From contig OX392532.1 in the NCBI GenBank assembly GCA_947623455.1, forward strand, positions 25,766,792-25,830,791: DNA of 64,000 bases, read 5' to 3'. The stretch is from Mimachlamys varia (lineage: Eukaryota; Mollusca; Bivalvia; Pectinida; Pectinidae). Positions 52,216 to 63,775 of the stretch are shown one piece after another. A program made the position numbers and the translations under genes. The notes beneath the pieces were generated by a model, which was not told the DNA's origin, searched no databases, and saw only the letters and a list, made by a program, of their open reading frames with translations. Every line of letters starts with the position of its first letter. The stretch's first letter is position 1.

Positions 52216-55200
52216 CTGTGTCAAAAAAAATTAAGAAATAACAAGAGGCCCAATGGGCCTGCATCGCTCACCTGGTATCAATCTCTGACTTATATTATAG
52301 TGTAACCCTAAAGTCCCCTAAAATCTGTTACTGTAAGACATAAAGAAGAATATGTTAAGATTTAAACATATTTTACCCCTGTGACTTTATAAGACAACAT
52401 CATTTTCATTTTCAAATTTTGTTTGGCTTAATCCAGGACGCTACCAGCCATTGATATCATGTCTCTAGGCATTTGGGTTTATCAGAAGAAGTCGCTCAAA
52501 GCTTTTAACCGATTTGACCACTGTGACCTTGAATATCGGTCAAGCTCATTTTCCTTCCAAAAGTTTGTCAAGCTTCATACTAGAAACCTTTCAGCCAAAT
52601 ATCATGCTTCTAGGGCTTTTGATACTTCAGAAGAAGTCGTTTTAAGGTTTTAACATATTTGACCCCTGTGACCTTGAATATAGGTCAAGGTCATTTCTTT
52701 TCGCAAACTTTGTTGGGATTCATCCAAGGAGCCTTTCAGCCCAATATCATGCTTCTGGAGCTTTTGGTATTTCAGGAGAAGTCGTTCAAATGTTTTAACA
52801 GATTTGACCCCTGTGACTTTGAATATAGGTCAAGGTCATTTCTCTTCGCAAACTTTGTTGGGCTTCATCCAAGGGACCTTTCAGCCAAATATCATGCATC
52901 TAGGGCTTTTGGTATTTCAGAAGAAGTCGTTTTAAGGTTTCAACATATTTGACCCCTGTGACCTTGAATATAGGTCAAGGTCATTTCTTTTCGCAAACTT
53001 TGTCGGGCTTCATCCAAGGGACCTTTCAGCCAAATATGCTTCTAGGGCTTTTGGTACTTCAGAAGAAGTCATTTGAATGTTTTAACAGATTTGACCCCTG
53101 TGACCTTGAATATAAGTCAAGGTCATTTCTTTTCGCAAACTTTGTCGGGCTTCATCCAAGAATCCTTTCAGCCAAATATGCTTCTAGGGCTTTTGGTACT
53201 TCAGAAGAAGTCGTTTGAATGTTTTAACAGATTTGACCCCTGTGACCTTGAATATAAGTCAAGGTCATTTCTTTTCGCAAACTTTGTCGGGCTTCATCCA
53301 AGGGACCTTTCAGCCAAATATCATGCTTCTAGGAATTTTGGTTTATTAGAAGAAGTCGTTTAAAGGTTTAAATAGATTTAACCTCACTGTGAACTTGAAT
53401 ATGGGTCAAGGTCGTTTCTTTTTGCAAAGTTTATTTGTCTTCATCCAAGGAAGCTACCGGTCAAATATGAGGTCTTTATGCCTGATGGTATTTTAGAAGA
53501 AGTTGTTTGAAGGTTTCAACAGTTTTGACCCCTGTGACCTTGAAATTAGGTCAAAGTGATTTTTTTTCGCAAACTTTGTTCAGCTTCTCACAAGAAAGCC
53601 AAATTTCTTGTCACTAGGCCTTTCAGTATTTTAGAAGAAGTTGTTTAAAGGAAAAAGTTGACAGACGCAGGACGGACGACGGACGGCCTGCACAATCACA
53701 TAAGCTCACTTGGCCCTTTGGGCCAGGTTAGCTAAAAGCTTGAATTAGAATAAGACCGGAAGGAATCAGCCATAATGTCATTATACAAGAGGCCCAGTAT
53801 CTATAGGTAATCATGGTAAAATATTTTCCAAAAAGATCCCAAGGACAGGAACAGACTAAAAGACAAATCCTTGAAACATATCTGAATAAGTTAAAGGTTT
53901 GGTAAATGAATGAGTATCTCAACTGTTCAAGTTCAACTAAGAAACTAGGTCCCTTGGGGTGTGGCCAGACCCTGACATAAATGCTAATATTACAATTCTG
54001 TTTGTGTCTTTATGCGCATCAAGTGTATATATAGTTTTGAGTTGGGCATCTTGACCATTTCAAAATTATGACTGAGAAGTTAAGTCTGAAAGGGTGTGGC
54101 AGATTCTAATTGTGATCGTCTCTTCATGCTCAATGATTGTGATCATCTCTTCATGCCCAGAATTTGTATATATAGTTTTGGGGTTGGGATCTCACTATGA
54201 CTTAGTAGTAATTTGGTTCAAACCAATTCAGTACTTCAAGACTAGTAGTGATTTAAAAGGGTTTACCTATATTTCCCCTTTTGGGCCCCGCCACTCCAGT
54301 CCCAGGGGAGTCAAAATCACCATTTATGCAAAATCTTTTCTTCTCCTCAAAAGGATATTTCTGACTAAATTTGGTTCAAATCCATTCAGTCCTTTATGAC
54401 AATTAGTGATTTTAAAGGGTGTAGCTCTATAGGGCCCAACCCATCTGGCTCCTTGTGGGTCAGAATCACCATTTAAGCAAAATCTGTTCCCCTTCCCCAA
54501 GTATGTTTCTGACCAAATTTTGTCATAATCAATTTATAACTTGATGACTAGTAGCGATTTTAAGCAATTAACACTATTTCCCCTATTGGGCCCTGCCCCT
54601 TTGGTCCCTTTGGGGTCAGAGTCACCATTTATGCTAAATCTGTTCCCCTTTCCCCAAAGATAGTTTTGACCAAATTTGGTTCAAATGCATTCATAACTTT
54701 ATGACTAGTAGTGATTTAAAGGAATTACCTCTATTTCCCCTATTGGGCCCCTTAGGCCCTTTGGGGTCAGTCACCATTTATGCAAAATCTGTTCCCCTTC
54801 CTCCAAGGAAAGTTCTGACCAAATTTGGTTAAAATCCATTCATAACATTATGACAAGTAGCGATTTAAATGAAAATCCTTTATTTCCCCTATTGGGCCCC
54901 GCCCAATATCATCATTTTTGACTAGTAGTGATTTGAAGCATTTGAAAATTAACAGAAGGCCCATAACGGTCACCTAAATTTTGATGTACTAGTACCAATA
55001 TCTTTTTAATTTGTTGTTGTGTCCTTATACTGAAATTATCATTAACTTAAACCAAGTTTGAGCTAGAACACTGACAGGTAAGCAAGGGTCCTGTTTATGA
55101 TTCTATATATCTCCCAAAATCACCAATCCTTAAGCTTTGAACCCAATGATCAAACTCAGTGACTTTTGATCTTTGTTCAATTGACTTCTCAAAAAAGAAA

Positions 55201-58200
55201 GTTACAAAGGGTTTCCTTCTCCTTTTAAATTGTGACCTTGACTTCTAATTGACTCTGTGAACTTGACTTTTAATCAGTTGACTCTTTGTTTTAATTCTGA
55301 TCAACTTTATTCACAATATAATAATAAAATGTTCATCAATACAGAACTATAGAATTTGACCTTGAAATTTGAGCCGGTGACCTTGACTTTTTGATCAACT
55401 TGCTCAATGTTTAATTCCAACCAATTTTGCTTCATAATGTCATAACAAAATGTTCATCAGTGAAAAGATATAAAAGTTGTCCTTGACCTTTGACCTAGTT
55501 GCTTTGACATCCAATTTGTTGACTCCTTGCTTGATTCTGATCAACTTTGCTTCACAATGTCATTACAAAATGTTTACCAATAAAAAGCTAACAAATTTGA
55601 CCTTGACATTTGACAGTGACCTTGGATCTTAGACCCTGGTGTCAAACCTCACTACTTCTGTGACCTGAATTGCATGTTACTCTGATAAAGGTTCCTTATT
55701 TTACCCCAAAGTTCCTATATATAAACTATAGCAAATTTCAACCCCTCCTTATGGGGGAACCTGAAGTCTAGGAGTGGGGGGGGGGGGGGGGCATGAAATT
55801 CACATTTTTGATAAAGCACCTGAGTCAAAATTCTCCCAAATATCAAAATACTTTTTTGCCCCTATCATCGATCACTGATGAGTCCTAGAAGGACGAAACA
55901 GCTGCACGTATGATGCAGTTTAATTAATTTTTTGGCATACTGTATCAATTACTTTTAAAACGTGCAGCATGCATGTGTGTGTTATTTTATCTATCAGCTG
56001 TTCCGTGTATGTACATGACAGTAAGTGTGCAAAAATGTAAAAAAGTGAAGCACCATGTGACACCGTCAGCTTAAAGTATGAACGAATGGCAGGGAATTTA
56101 AAGAAGTTAAAATATATATAAGGATTGAATATCTATTTCGCTGCTTGCATGGGCTGATGAAGGGAAGTGAACCTCGTGCAAATGAAGTGAACTGTGATGT
56201 GAAGGTGACTTGGTGGCATAGTTGGTTAGAGCGACAGTGACAAGTGTTGGGGGTCAACAGTTCAAATTCTTAACTGATTCAATATTTTACATCAATACTG
56301 GTTTACATGTAGATTTGTTTGGTTATCTAGTTTTTGTTATTTTTCGGACAAAAAAAAAAAGGAAATGAAGTTACAAATTGTTTGTCAATGGTAACTACTA
56401 ATTATTACTAATGCTATGAGAGATGGCTGTTTGAAACAGTGGTAACAAGCTGATAATATCATACTCACAATTTTGGATACAATGTCGACATGTGACAATG
56501 CTGTTTTTGCCAATACGGAAGCAGTTCCCAAGGTATTTGCACATCTCACATGTAAATTGTCCAACCTTTTGTTTGCATTGCTCAAGCACCTTTCCTCCTT
56601 TAGTTTCATGAGAACCGAGATCCAGTCTTGTATGGAACCCGTTTTTGTCGCAGTCAGAGCAGTGTTCTTTCCTGGTATTGAGTCTTTTCTACAAGTATAT
56701 GAAGATTATACATATTCAATGCCCCTAGGAATTGATGATTGGAAAAACTGCTCACTAGTATGAAAGACAGAACCCTAACCGATATATACATGTAGTTAGA
56801 AGCAGGATAATGTCTCCCTCCCCAACAAGAAAGATTTTCAGAGGGCCAAACCATTTTTGCAAGAATATTTTAAGTCCCTCACCAGGAGCTGGGGGACAAT
56901 AGTTTGCGTTGTGTCCGTCAAGCTAACACTGCAGGTCATTGAAACTTCATACTTAGTCAAGCGGTGTCAAGTATCAAAGGAGGGTCATTTTGACCTTTGA
57001 TCTACATTAAAAAATAGGTTTTCCAGGCTGTATCTTATACAAGTCACTGTAACTTCATACTTGAGATTTGGGTTCACCTTGGTGACGTAATGGGCCATGT
57101 TTCACAAGTAGGTCACTCTGACCTACTTTTTGATCTTTGACCTACCTGGGCACTATCTCATATCTCATACACTACACATCACTGGAACTTTACACTTTAG
57201 GTTTGGGTTCACCTTGTTGACGTGATGTGTCACAATAATTATCACAAGTAGGTCACTATGACATACTCTTTGACCTTTGACCTGTAAGGACTGAAAGTCT
57301 CGTATTGTAAACATAGTACATGTAGATTTTAGTTGAAGGGCTGTTGGTACAAATCTGGTGGTTTAGGTAAGCTTTACTTAAATCCACAAGTTTGCACTAT
57401 GAAAAGAAATAAAGACTTCACATTTCAAAAAGCTAGTACATTACATGTATTCGGAAATTTCTGGCGTCCGTTATCAGTGGTCTGAGAAAATGTTTCCAAG
57501 ACAAAACAAAACAGGTATCTTTCAACACCAATTATGATAGCAACACTTTCTGCAGACTACAGACTTTACCAAACTCATTCTGTTCCAAGTCGAAGCCATA
57601 ATGAAAATGTAAATGAGTTCTATTTTTCATCGTAAATGTACTATACGTGTGTATCATTAAGCGATGCATTTAATTATATTATAGTAATGCGGTGCACCAT
57701 GACGGTTAACTTTTGAAAAACAATAGATTTTATGTGTATGTGTGGCAGCAGGGATGTATGCTTTTCAGCAGTCTCTTATGATAGATATAGAATATGCGAA
57801 ATATTCAACCCAGGTACAAATTTTGAACAGCTGATGCCAGGATAATAGGCAACAACGAAACATATACAATTAGGTACACATTGTTTTCCTCTCAATTTGT
57901 AATTTTTCATTCATTCTAGAGAAAGGTTGATCTTTACCCTTCTTAGTTTAACTAAGTTCATTAAATGTATTTAATCTTAGTTCTATGAATTTCGCTTGAA
58001 TATTAATAATAGTTGAAATTAGGTCTCTTGTCAGAAGTTTTGTTTTTCTGATTAGTTCCAAATTCCAAATCCATCTTGTATGTCTCAAAACATAACCATA
58101 ACCATATACTTTCATAGTCAACATACAAGATGTCCGTCTGGTGGCCATATTTCCTCCTTGGACCAGTCCAAAAATTAGACCACGTACAACTAGGGACTGA

Positions 58201-61200
58201 ACAGATAGAATCTAACACAGTACTTCTCAAGAAATAGTAATAACAGACTATCACTGTCAGAAACAGCCTAATATGCAAGAGCTAAACGCAAAACTTTAAC
58301 ATTGTAATTCCAGAAATTTGAGATTTTTACCCCAAAAAAGCAGAAATCCATGAATTTTTATTAGCCCAGTTGGCTCTACTACCCATATTTCATCTATGAT
58401 TGAGGTTTGGTTGATGTAACTTTGTCAGAAACAGAGCTAAACGCAAAACTTTAACATTGTTGACGCCACCGTCATCGTCGCAGTCGGAAAAGTAACCCCT
58501 ATGTGCCGCCTTTCCGACATCCGTCGGAGGCGACACAAAAACTGGTCAATGCGTAAGTAGGATTACCTTGGTTTTCAAGCAGGCAAATTTCTTTGTGCAA
58601 ACAATGAATGTAATAGTGTTTGCAAACCAGGCTCAGCCACATACTTATCATGTAGGTCGTTGAGTGTTGGTCGGACAAGAAATATCAACTTGTGTTTAGT
58701 TTTCATAGTATCACAAACTACTTCTTCTTTTTTGGATAGAGGACTTGATAGATTTTACCCACTCTGAAAGTGAATCCTATTCAGCATGTTCACGTTAAGT
58801 CCATAAGAATCTTGAAATTCACATTCCATTTGATGGATGGAGTCTCGCGATACTTTGAACCTTTCATGAAAAGCTCCCAAAGATTAATGTTGTGGATGAT
58901 ATTCAGATTACCGGTTACTATGTGTCCAGATGCACCCTAGCAATATGGGGATGAAGAGCATGAACTTGCTGAAGGAGGGGTCTGCCTAAGGTCATCTATG
59001 TTCAACTGTTGCAGTGTTTGCTTGTAATTGAAAAGCTTAGGTGCAATAGTTAAGGAATAACCACAATTTGTTTGAGGTTATACGGTATATACCGAAAAAA
59101 AATGGGTGCACTTTGCATTTATCTGCGAAGCATGATGACTATAGGTCATCCTGACACTTCGGGTCAGATGACCTAAAAATGAGCTACACCCATAAGTATC
59201 AAGGATGAGGAATGGTGTCACCGCACAATAACAAAATATCACCAAGAATAACAGAACAAAATGCACATGTCTAAAAGGCAACAACAAGAGGCCCAGAGGG
59301 GCTGTATATCTCAACTGGCTTTCAGCAAATGCAACAAATAGTCATGTGTAAAGTAATTAACACAAAAGTGAGATCTGCCACAATATTGCCCTTAATGAAC
59401 TCTTAGCTTTCTGATTCAAAAGAGCATTTAGAGGAAATTTATCTGAAATTGGTTCCTATTCAATATTATGCCCTCTTTACGCCCAGCAATCGCAGTGTTT
59501 TGTGGTGGCAAGTCTGCAAGGGGTGTGGCGAATTGCTAGGATCAAATCTTAAATCATAATTGTGATCGTCTCTTAATGCAAAGCAATTGTATATATAGTT
59601 TTGGGGTGGAGATCTCAATCATTTCAAAGTTATGGGAAGTAAATGTGTAAGGACATGGAAGTCCCTGGGGTCAAATCTAAAATAGTATTTGTGATCGTCT
59701 TTTATGCAAAGCAATTGTATATATAGTTAGGTATGCTACCATTGAAATATAAATGTCATACATTGCTTAGATCCAGAAAAAGAAGTCGTTAATATTAATA
59801 TTGCCAAATAGACCCCTTTTTGCCCCACCACTCAGGCCCCTGGGGGGTCAGTCCGACTATTTGTGCAGTTTTGAATCCCTGCCCCATAGGCATGCTACCA
59901 GCGATATATTGCTCAGTTTCAGAGAAGTCGTTTACAAATATATATATCAATAAAGCCAAATCGACCCCTTTTGGCCCCAACCCCAGGCGGGTCAGTCCCA
60001 CCGTTTGTATAATTTTGAATCCCCAACCCATACTGATCCTACCAGGCAAATATGAGCGATATACATACCAGGTGAGCTAGCAAGAGGCCCAACAGGCCTT
60101 AACAGCCATTTGACTACCGGGGGGTATATGTAATTTAAGTTAGCAATGATATTAACATATTTGACCCTTGTGACCTTGAGAGTAGGTCAAGGTCAAACTT
60201 GGTAGCGATTCATTTACACATTCTACATGCCAAATATCAGTAACTAGGACATTTCAGATATTGGGAAGAAGTTTCTTAAAGATTTCTATAACATTTGCCA
60301 CCTTTGACCTTGAAAGTAGGTCAAAATCATTCACTTGCGCAAATGTGGTAGCACTTCATCCCAGTTTGCTATAGGCTTAATATCAGTACCCTGGGCCTTT
60401 TGGTTATTGAGAAGTCACTGGGTGGTCGGTTGGTGCAGTGGATAGCGCACTTGCCTTTCACCAAGGTGGCCGGGGTTTGATTCCCCAATCGGACGTGAAA
60501 AGGTATGGGGTCACCTGCCTGACCACATGGGTTTTCACCGGGTACTCCGGTTTCCTCCCACAATAAGACCTCACGCGCTAACATCCAGGTCAACAAGAGT
60601 GATTAATATAAGTTGTATACATTGATTCATAATTGTTGTAAAATAAATAAAGTTTATAAATATATTGAGAAGTCACTTTGACATATTTGATCCCTGTTAC
60701 CTTGAAAGAAGGTCAAGGTCATTCACCTGAATAAACTTGGTAGCCCTTCATCCTAACATGCTATTGGCAAAATATCAGTACCCTAAATCTAGGGACTAGT
60801 AGGGACTAGGCGGAGTTACTGAGAAGAAATTGTTAGAAATATTTTTAACACATTCAACCCTGGTGACCTTGAAACTGGGTCAAGGTCAAACATTTGAAAA
60901 AAAACTTGTTAGCCCTTCATCCCAACATGCTATATGTCAAATATCAGTAACCTGGGCCTTTCCGTTATTGAGAAGAAGTTGCTGAAAATTGTAACATATT
61001 TGACCCCTGTGACCTTGAAAGTAAGTTAAAGTAATTAATTTTAACAAACTTGGTAATCCTTCATCCCAGCATGCTACACGTTTAAAATTAGCAACCAGGA
61101 CCTTCAAGTTATTGAGAAGAATATGCTTAAAGGGAAAGTTTATGCACAACTGAGGACGACAGAAGGTACAGTATGGTTGTAGGTCAGCCTGATCCTTCAG

Positions 61201-63775
61201 ATGACCAAAAAATTAAGTGTGCCATATAATGAAAAAAAAAATTCTAAAAAAGTAGCCACCAAACAAAACGGGACTTCTAACTTCATCTTTTACTAAATTT
61301 TAAAGATGCATCGTATGTATTAAAATCATGTCTTGATTTTCGTTTAACAAGAAGCCCAATGGGCCTGCATTGCTCACCTGGTATCAATCTCTTACCTGTA
61401 ACCGAAAAGTCGCCTAAAATCTATAAGTGCAAGACAGTCAGAAGAGCATGTTGAGATTTAAACATATTTCACCCCTGTGACCTCGAAAGTAAAACAAGGT
61501 TATTTTCATAAGCAAATTTTGTTTGGCTTCTTCCATGAAATCTAGCAGACAAATGTCATGTCTCTAGGCCTTTTGGTATTTCAGAAAAATTTGTTTAAAG
61601 GTTTTAACAGATTTGACCCTTGTGACCTTGAATAGGGGTCAAGGTAATATTTTTTATAACCATTAGCTTTCTGAACTTTCAAGGATTCTTATCTGTTTTG
61701 ACGACACTTTTGTAAATCAGTTGTTACTTCTTTTAACGGAAAAAGTCTTTATATTCAAATATTTCATACCCTCTTATGTTAGTAAATATTTCTTTTGAAT
61801 GAAATTATGCAATCAGAAGTTAAAGTGATACCTTGTGTGCATTTTCAATAATGTCTTGGTGGCACATCTGCTTGTCATCATCTGTAAGAAATGTAAATGC
61901 ACTTAAATTAAGACAATGAAGAAGAAACTTAATTTTTAAACAAGCCATTTAATGTATTGTAAATCACACACTGTCAAACAAACTCACATAAAAAGATGTA
62001 CAGCTGCCAATATTTGTTGTAGAACACAATGTCATTCATTTATATCTTAAAAAATAAGTAAATATTTTGTGTTTATGCTAAGTCTATTGTCAAGCAATCG
62101 TTATGTCATACCTATTTCAATTCATTTTCTTATACTGCATGAATTGTCAAACAACCCTTTTATTTTGTCAAAACATTGTAATGATTAACGAAATGTTGAA
62201 TAATCCTAAGTAATTCCGACATTATAAATAGCAGTGTTGTTAACGCATATAAGACTTATTCACAAAACGAAAACACATAGCGATCCCAAAAGCTTATTTT
62301 CAATATCAGTTACAAATTAATTACCATAAATAAAAAAATAAGATAGACAAAGTTAGATATTCAAATTAAATATTCAATCATGATATTAATATTTGTTAAT
62401 AATAAGTTTCAAACTGTCATTATTGAGAAAATAAAATCTTTCTCACAAGTATGTGGTTGTCAAACTAAAGTCCATCGATTCTAAGAATATATAGCTAGGT
62501 ATAGAGGTACCAGTACCTAAGGACCGGCCAAACTAAAGTCTGTTGATCCAGGAATATATAGCTAGGTATAGAGGTACCAGTACCTAAGGACCGGCCAAAC
62601 TAAAGTCTGTTTTTATGCTAAGCCTATTGTCAACCAATCTCATACCATACCTATTTCAATCTATTTTTATACTGCATGAATTGTCAAACAACACCCTTTT
62701 ATATAGTCCAAACATAGTAAAGATTTACCAAATGTTGAAAATTCCTAATTCACTTATTCTGACAAAAAGAACAGTGTTGTACCTTTAGTGCTGCTTCCCA
62801 GTTGGATCTGATCCATACTTTGGTCCGGTGGTGGTTGGGTTTCTGTACCTGTTGCTTCACTTGGCGGAACATCTGTGATCTAAGAGAAAAAACTCCATTA
62901 TTCTTATATATCTAAAAGTAATACTTCATGTTTTGTGTAATACTTTGTAGTTGATAAATCATGTATCTGCAACAGTTTCAGTTCTAATAGCTCGTTTTGT
63001 CTTTTTTCATTATTATTGCTCCATAGCTTCTTTTACTACAGTTAATTGTGATAATCATATCATCATTGTCTCATCCTATTAGTCATGAAACTCAAAGTGG
63101 CGTGTAAACAATGTTTACTTAATATTTAGTATTTTCCTAAGATATTCCCAACTAAATTCTGTTAAAACTTTAATTGTTGTTACTGAAGTGTTTCAAGTAT
63201 TTTCCTCTATATCCTCTACCTGGCTAAACATTTCCTTCCTCTAATTGTTTGTTTCTCTCTTTTTTGTTTCCACCCAACTGAAAATGTCCCTCTGCCTCTA
63301 AAAGGGCACCATCCTTCCATTAGTCAAGCAATGCTTTACAGACCAAATTTTATCAAAAACCCTTAAACAATTCTAAACAAATACCAATCAAAAGGAACGG
63401 TGGTCGACAGAAATTTGAAACACTGCTTAGAAATGTTTTGTTAGTGAGGTCTAGTGAAATTATTTAGCCACCTGACCCCCTTATATCACTAAACAATAAT
63501 ACTGTTTTTGTAAAATAGTCTAGGTCTATAGGAAAACACCAATAAAATATTCAATGAACTTAAACAACCTAGAAATAAAGTTTGAAGAAAAACACCTCTT
63601 TTTGTCCAATACAGCTATGAAAACACAATAAACCTAAACAGAAAAAATACCAAAAGCATGTAGTGGTCGTTGCCACTAGTATTATTGAACCACTTACTGG
63701 ATTAACATTAGAATGCGGTTGTGCATTGTCCAGTTTGTCTCCATCAGTTCCATCACATGAACTAAACACTTTTGC
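51512..63775 (-). CDS. Trypsin-like peptidase domain protein, FAM111-like (5 exons, 5' incomplete)
   Basis: Exons in transcript order: 63775-63698, 62879-62783, 61881-61832, 56688-56469, 52215-51512. All junctions are AG/GT and phases agree (0/0, 0/1, 1/0, 0/1, 1). The sum is 1149 nt, giving 382 residues and a stop. Residues 1-75 are an acidic, Pro/Thr/Ser-rich linker. Residues 84-125 are Cys-rich (HCSDC, FTCEMC). The peptidase starts at about 126: CFRIGKNSIVTCRHC supplies His144, EIDFAVFEL supplies Asp189 and HGGSGG supplies Ser297. The order and spacing of His, Asp and Ser fit chymotrypsin-fold serine proteases. The TCRH motif and the separation resemble FAM111-type proteins more than secreted trypsins. 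The missing 5' exons should hold the rest of the linker or other domains. No signal peptide is visible in the part seen. Activity is inferred only. Confidence 0.72.
52240..53733 (-). mobile_element. Tandem-core non-autonomous element, copy 3 (reverse)
   Basis: AACAAGAGGCCCAATGGGCC starts the reversed right end, and the hairpin AGCTCAC...TTAGCT with a GGAC microsatellite (about 53664-53686) closes the reversed left end. The core has about 7-8 units of 141-145 bp. It lies in the last intron of the protease gene, and its edge is 24 nt upstream of that gene's final exon. Confidence 0.72.
53780..54960. repeat. Diverged tandem repeat, about 150-160 bp units
   Basis: About five units containing GACTAGTAGTGATTT, ATTTCCCCTATTGGGCCC, TTTGGGGTCAG and TCACCATTTATGC(A)AAATCT. 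It begins after ACAAGAGGCCCAG (53786), an end like that of the tandem-core elements. An ACAGAAGGCCCATAACGG at 54950 starts another relic. Confidence 0.6.
54961..55640. repeat. Diverged tandem repeat, about 120-bp units with GACCTTGACTTTT words
   Basis: Three or four weak units at about 55240-55630 share TGACCTTGAC, then TTGCTTCA(T/C)AATGTCAT, then ACAAAATGTT. It is probably an old tandem-core element remnant in the last protease intron. Confidence 0.45.
55641..56468. other. Protease intron stretch
   Basis: A G-run of 18 or so lies at 55776-55793. A possible tRNA-like SINE head (GTGGCATAGTTGGTTAGAGC and a degraded B-box CAACAGTTCAAATTC) is at 56212-56272. Otherwise AT-rich with no coding signal. 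Confidence 0.4.
56469..56688 (-). CDS. Protease gene, visible exon 4 (residues 76-148), Cys-rich and catalytic His
   Basis: Minus-strand acceptor TACTTGTAG, donor AAATT/GTGAGT. It encodes KRLNTRKEHCSDCDKNGFHT, then GQFTCEMCKYLGNC and FRIGKNSIVTCRHCIQN. The SIVTCRH segment is the first beta-barrel strand with the catalytic His. The three CxxC pairs before and within it could bind metal, which is inference. Confidence 0.8.
56930..57290. repeat. Diverged tandem repeat with CACTGGAACTTTACACTT-type units
   Basis: Three weak units, each with a CTTCATACTT or equivalent, GGGTTCACCTTG(G)TGACGT, and AGGTCACT(C/A)TGAC words. It is related to 3696-4190. Confidence 0.5.
57291..59058. other. Protease intron stretch, no gene seen
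   Basis: Mostly unremarkable AT-rich sequence. GAGCTAAACGCAAAACTTTA occurs twice (about 58278 and 58432). GC-richer sequence at 58460-58530 (CCGTCATCGTCGC, CATCCGTCGGAGGCGAC) looks like a dispersed repeat end. A minus-strand stretch near 58750-58860 reads as a weak protein-like fragment (IHQMECEFQDSYGLNVNMLN) but has no identifiable family. Confidence 0.35.
59059..60110. repeat. Repeat remnants: family D half-hairpin and tandem-core-like block
   Basis: 59059-59115 matches one arm of the hairpin at 41882. AACAAGAGGCCCAGAGGGGC at 59283 resembles the reversed end of the tandem-core family. Weak units follow with GTGATCGTCT and AGCAATTGTATATATAGTT words (59562, 59694), ending at CAAGAGGCCCAACAGGCC (60081). 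Confidence 0.45.
60140..61140. repeat. Diverged tandem repeat, units of about 150 bp, split by a SINE
   Basis: Units carry TTTGACC(C)NTGTGACCTTGA, AGTAGGTCAAGGTCA, CTTGGTAGC and CTTCATCCCA words. They recall the 145-bp units but are much more diverged. The SINE at 60420-60663 interrupts the series. Confidence 0.6.
60420..60663 (+). mobile_element. SINE family 1, complete copy with target duplication
   Basis: ATTGAGAAGTCACT at 60406-60419 is exactly repeated at 60664-60677. The head GGGTGGTCGGTTGGTGCAGT has an A-box-like TGGTGCAGTGG and the B-box-like GGGGTTTGATTCCCC. The body includes CACATGGGTTTTC and TCCGGTTTCCTCCCAC. The 3' end is AAATAAATAAAG. This is the reference copy for the family in the window. 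Confidence 0.88.
61346..61660 (-). mobile_element. Tandem-core element, truncated copy 4 (reverse)
   Basis: AACAAGAAGCCCAATGGGCC then CTCACCTGGTATCAATCTCT match the reversed right end of the 4233 and 9773 elements. About 1.5 diverged units follow before similarity is lost. Confidence 0.65.
61832..61881 (-). CDS. Protease gene, visible exon 3 (residues 59-75)
   Basis: A 50-nt exon. Minus-strand acceptor ATTTCTTACAG, donor CACAAG/GTATCA, phase 1 to 0. It encodes DDDKQMCHQDIIENAHK. The phases match both neighbours. Confidence 0.65.
61882..62782. repeat. Intron with segmental duplication and 67-bp tandem pair
   Basis: 62070-62230 and 62610-62775 are similar (TTTATGCTAAG(T/C)CTATTGTCAA, then ACTGCATGAATTGTCAAACA). 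Between them, at about 62465-62608, a 67-bp unit occurs about twice (TATAGCTAGGTATAGAGGTA, then CCAGTACCTAAGGACCGGCC). The right duplicate ends next to the exon 2 donor. Confidence 0.75.
62783..62879 (-). CDS. Protease gene, visible exon 2 (residues 27-58)
   Basis: Minus-strand acceptor TTCTCTTAG, donor CTAAAG/GTACAA, phase 0 to 1. It encodes a Pro/Thr/Ser-rich linker (ITDVPPSEATGTETQPPPDQ). A second frame is also open over this exon, but only this one keeps phase with both neighbours. Confidence 0.65.
62880..63697. other. Protease intron 1, no gene seen
   Basis: AT-rich intron with no clear repeat or coding element. Confidence 0.5.
63698..63775 (-). CDS. Protease gene, first visible exon (residues 1-26)
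   Basis: Minus-strand acceptor CATTTCTTTGCAG, donor AATCCA/GTAAGT, phase 0 to 0. It encodes AKVFSSCDGTDGDKLDNAQP. Because it has an acceptor, the start codon must be further upstream, outside the window. Confidence 0.62.

Noticed and set aside
51869..52305. Plus-strand frames opposite the protease terminal exon
   Set aside because: They are shadows of the minus-strand exon, with no splice or domain support.
56212..56272. Possible tRNA gene (GGTTAGAGC and CAGTTCAAATTC)
   Set aside because: The arms do not pair well and the B box is degraded. It is most likely a SINE head relic.
58740..58870. Protein-like minus-strand fragment (IHQMECEFQDSYGLNVNMLN) suggesting a transposase or gene remnant
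   Set aside because: It is too short and has no recognised motif or splice sites. It was left as an unlabelled note in the intron description.
62783..62879. Second open frame of protease exon 2 (SQMFRQVKQQVQKPN...)
   Set aside because: It would require a phase incompatible with exon 1 frame 1 and exon 3. Only the Pro/Thr-rich frame joins both neighbours without a stop.
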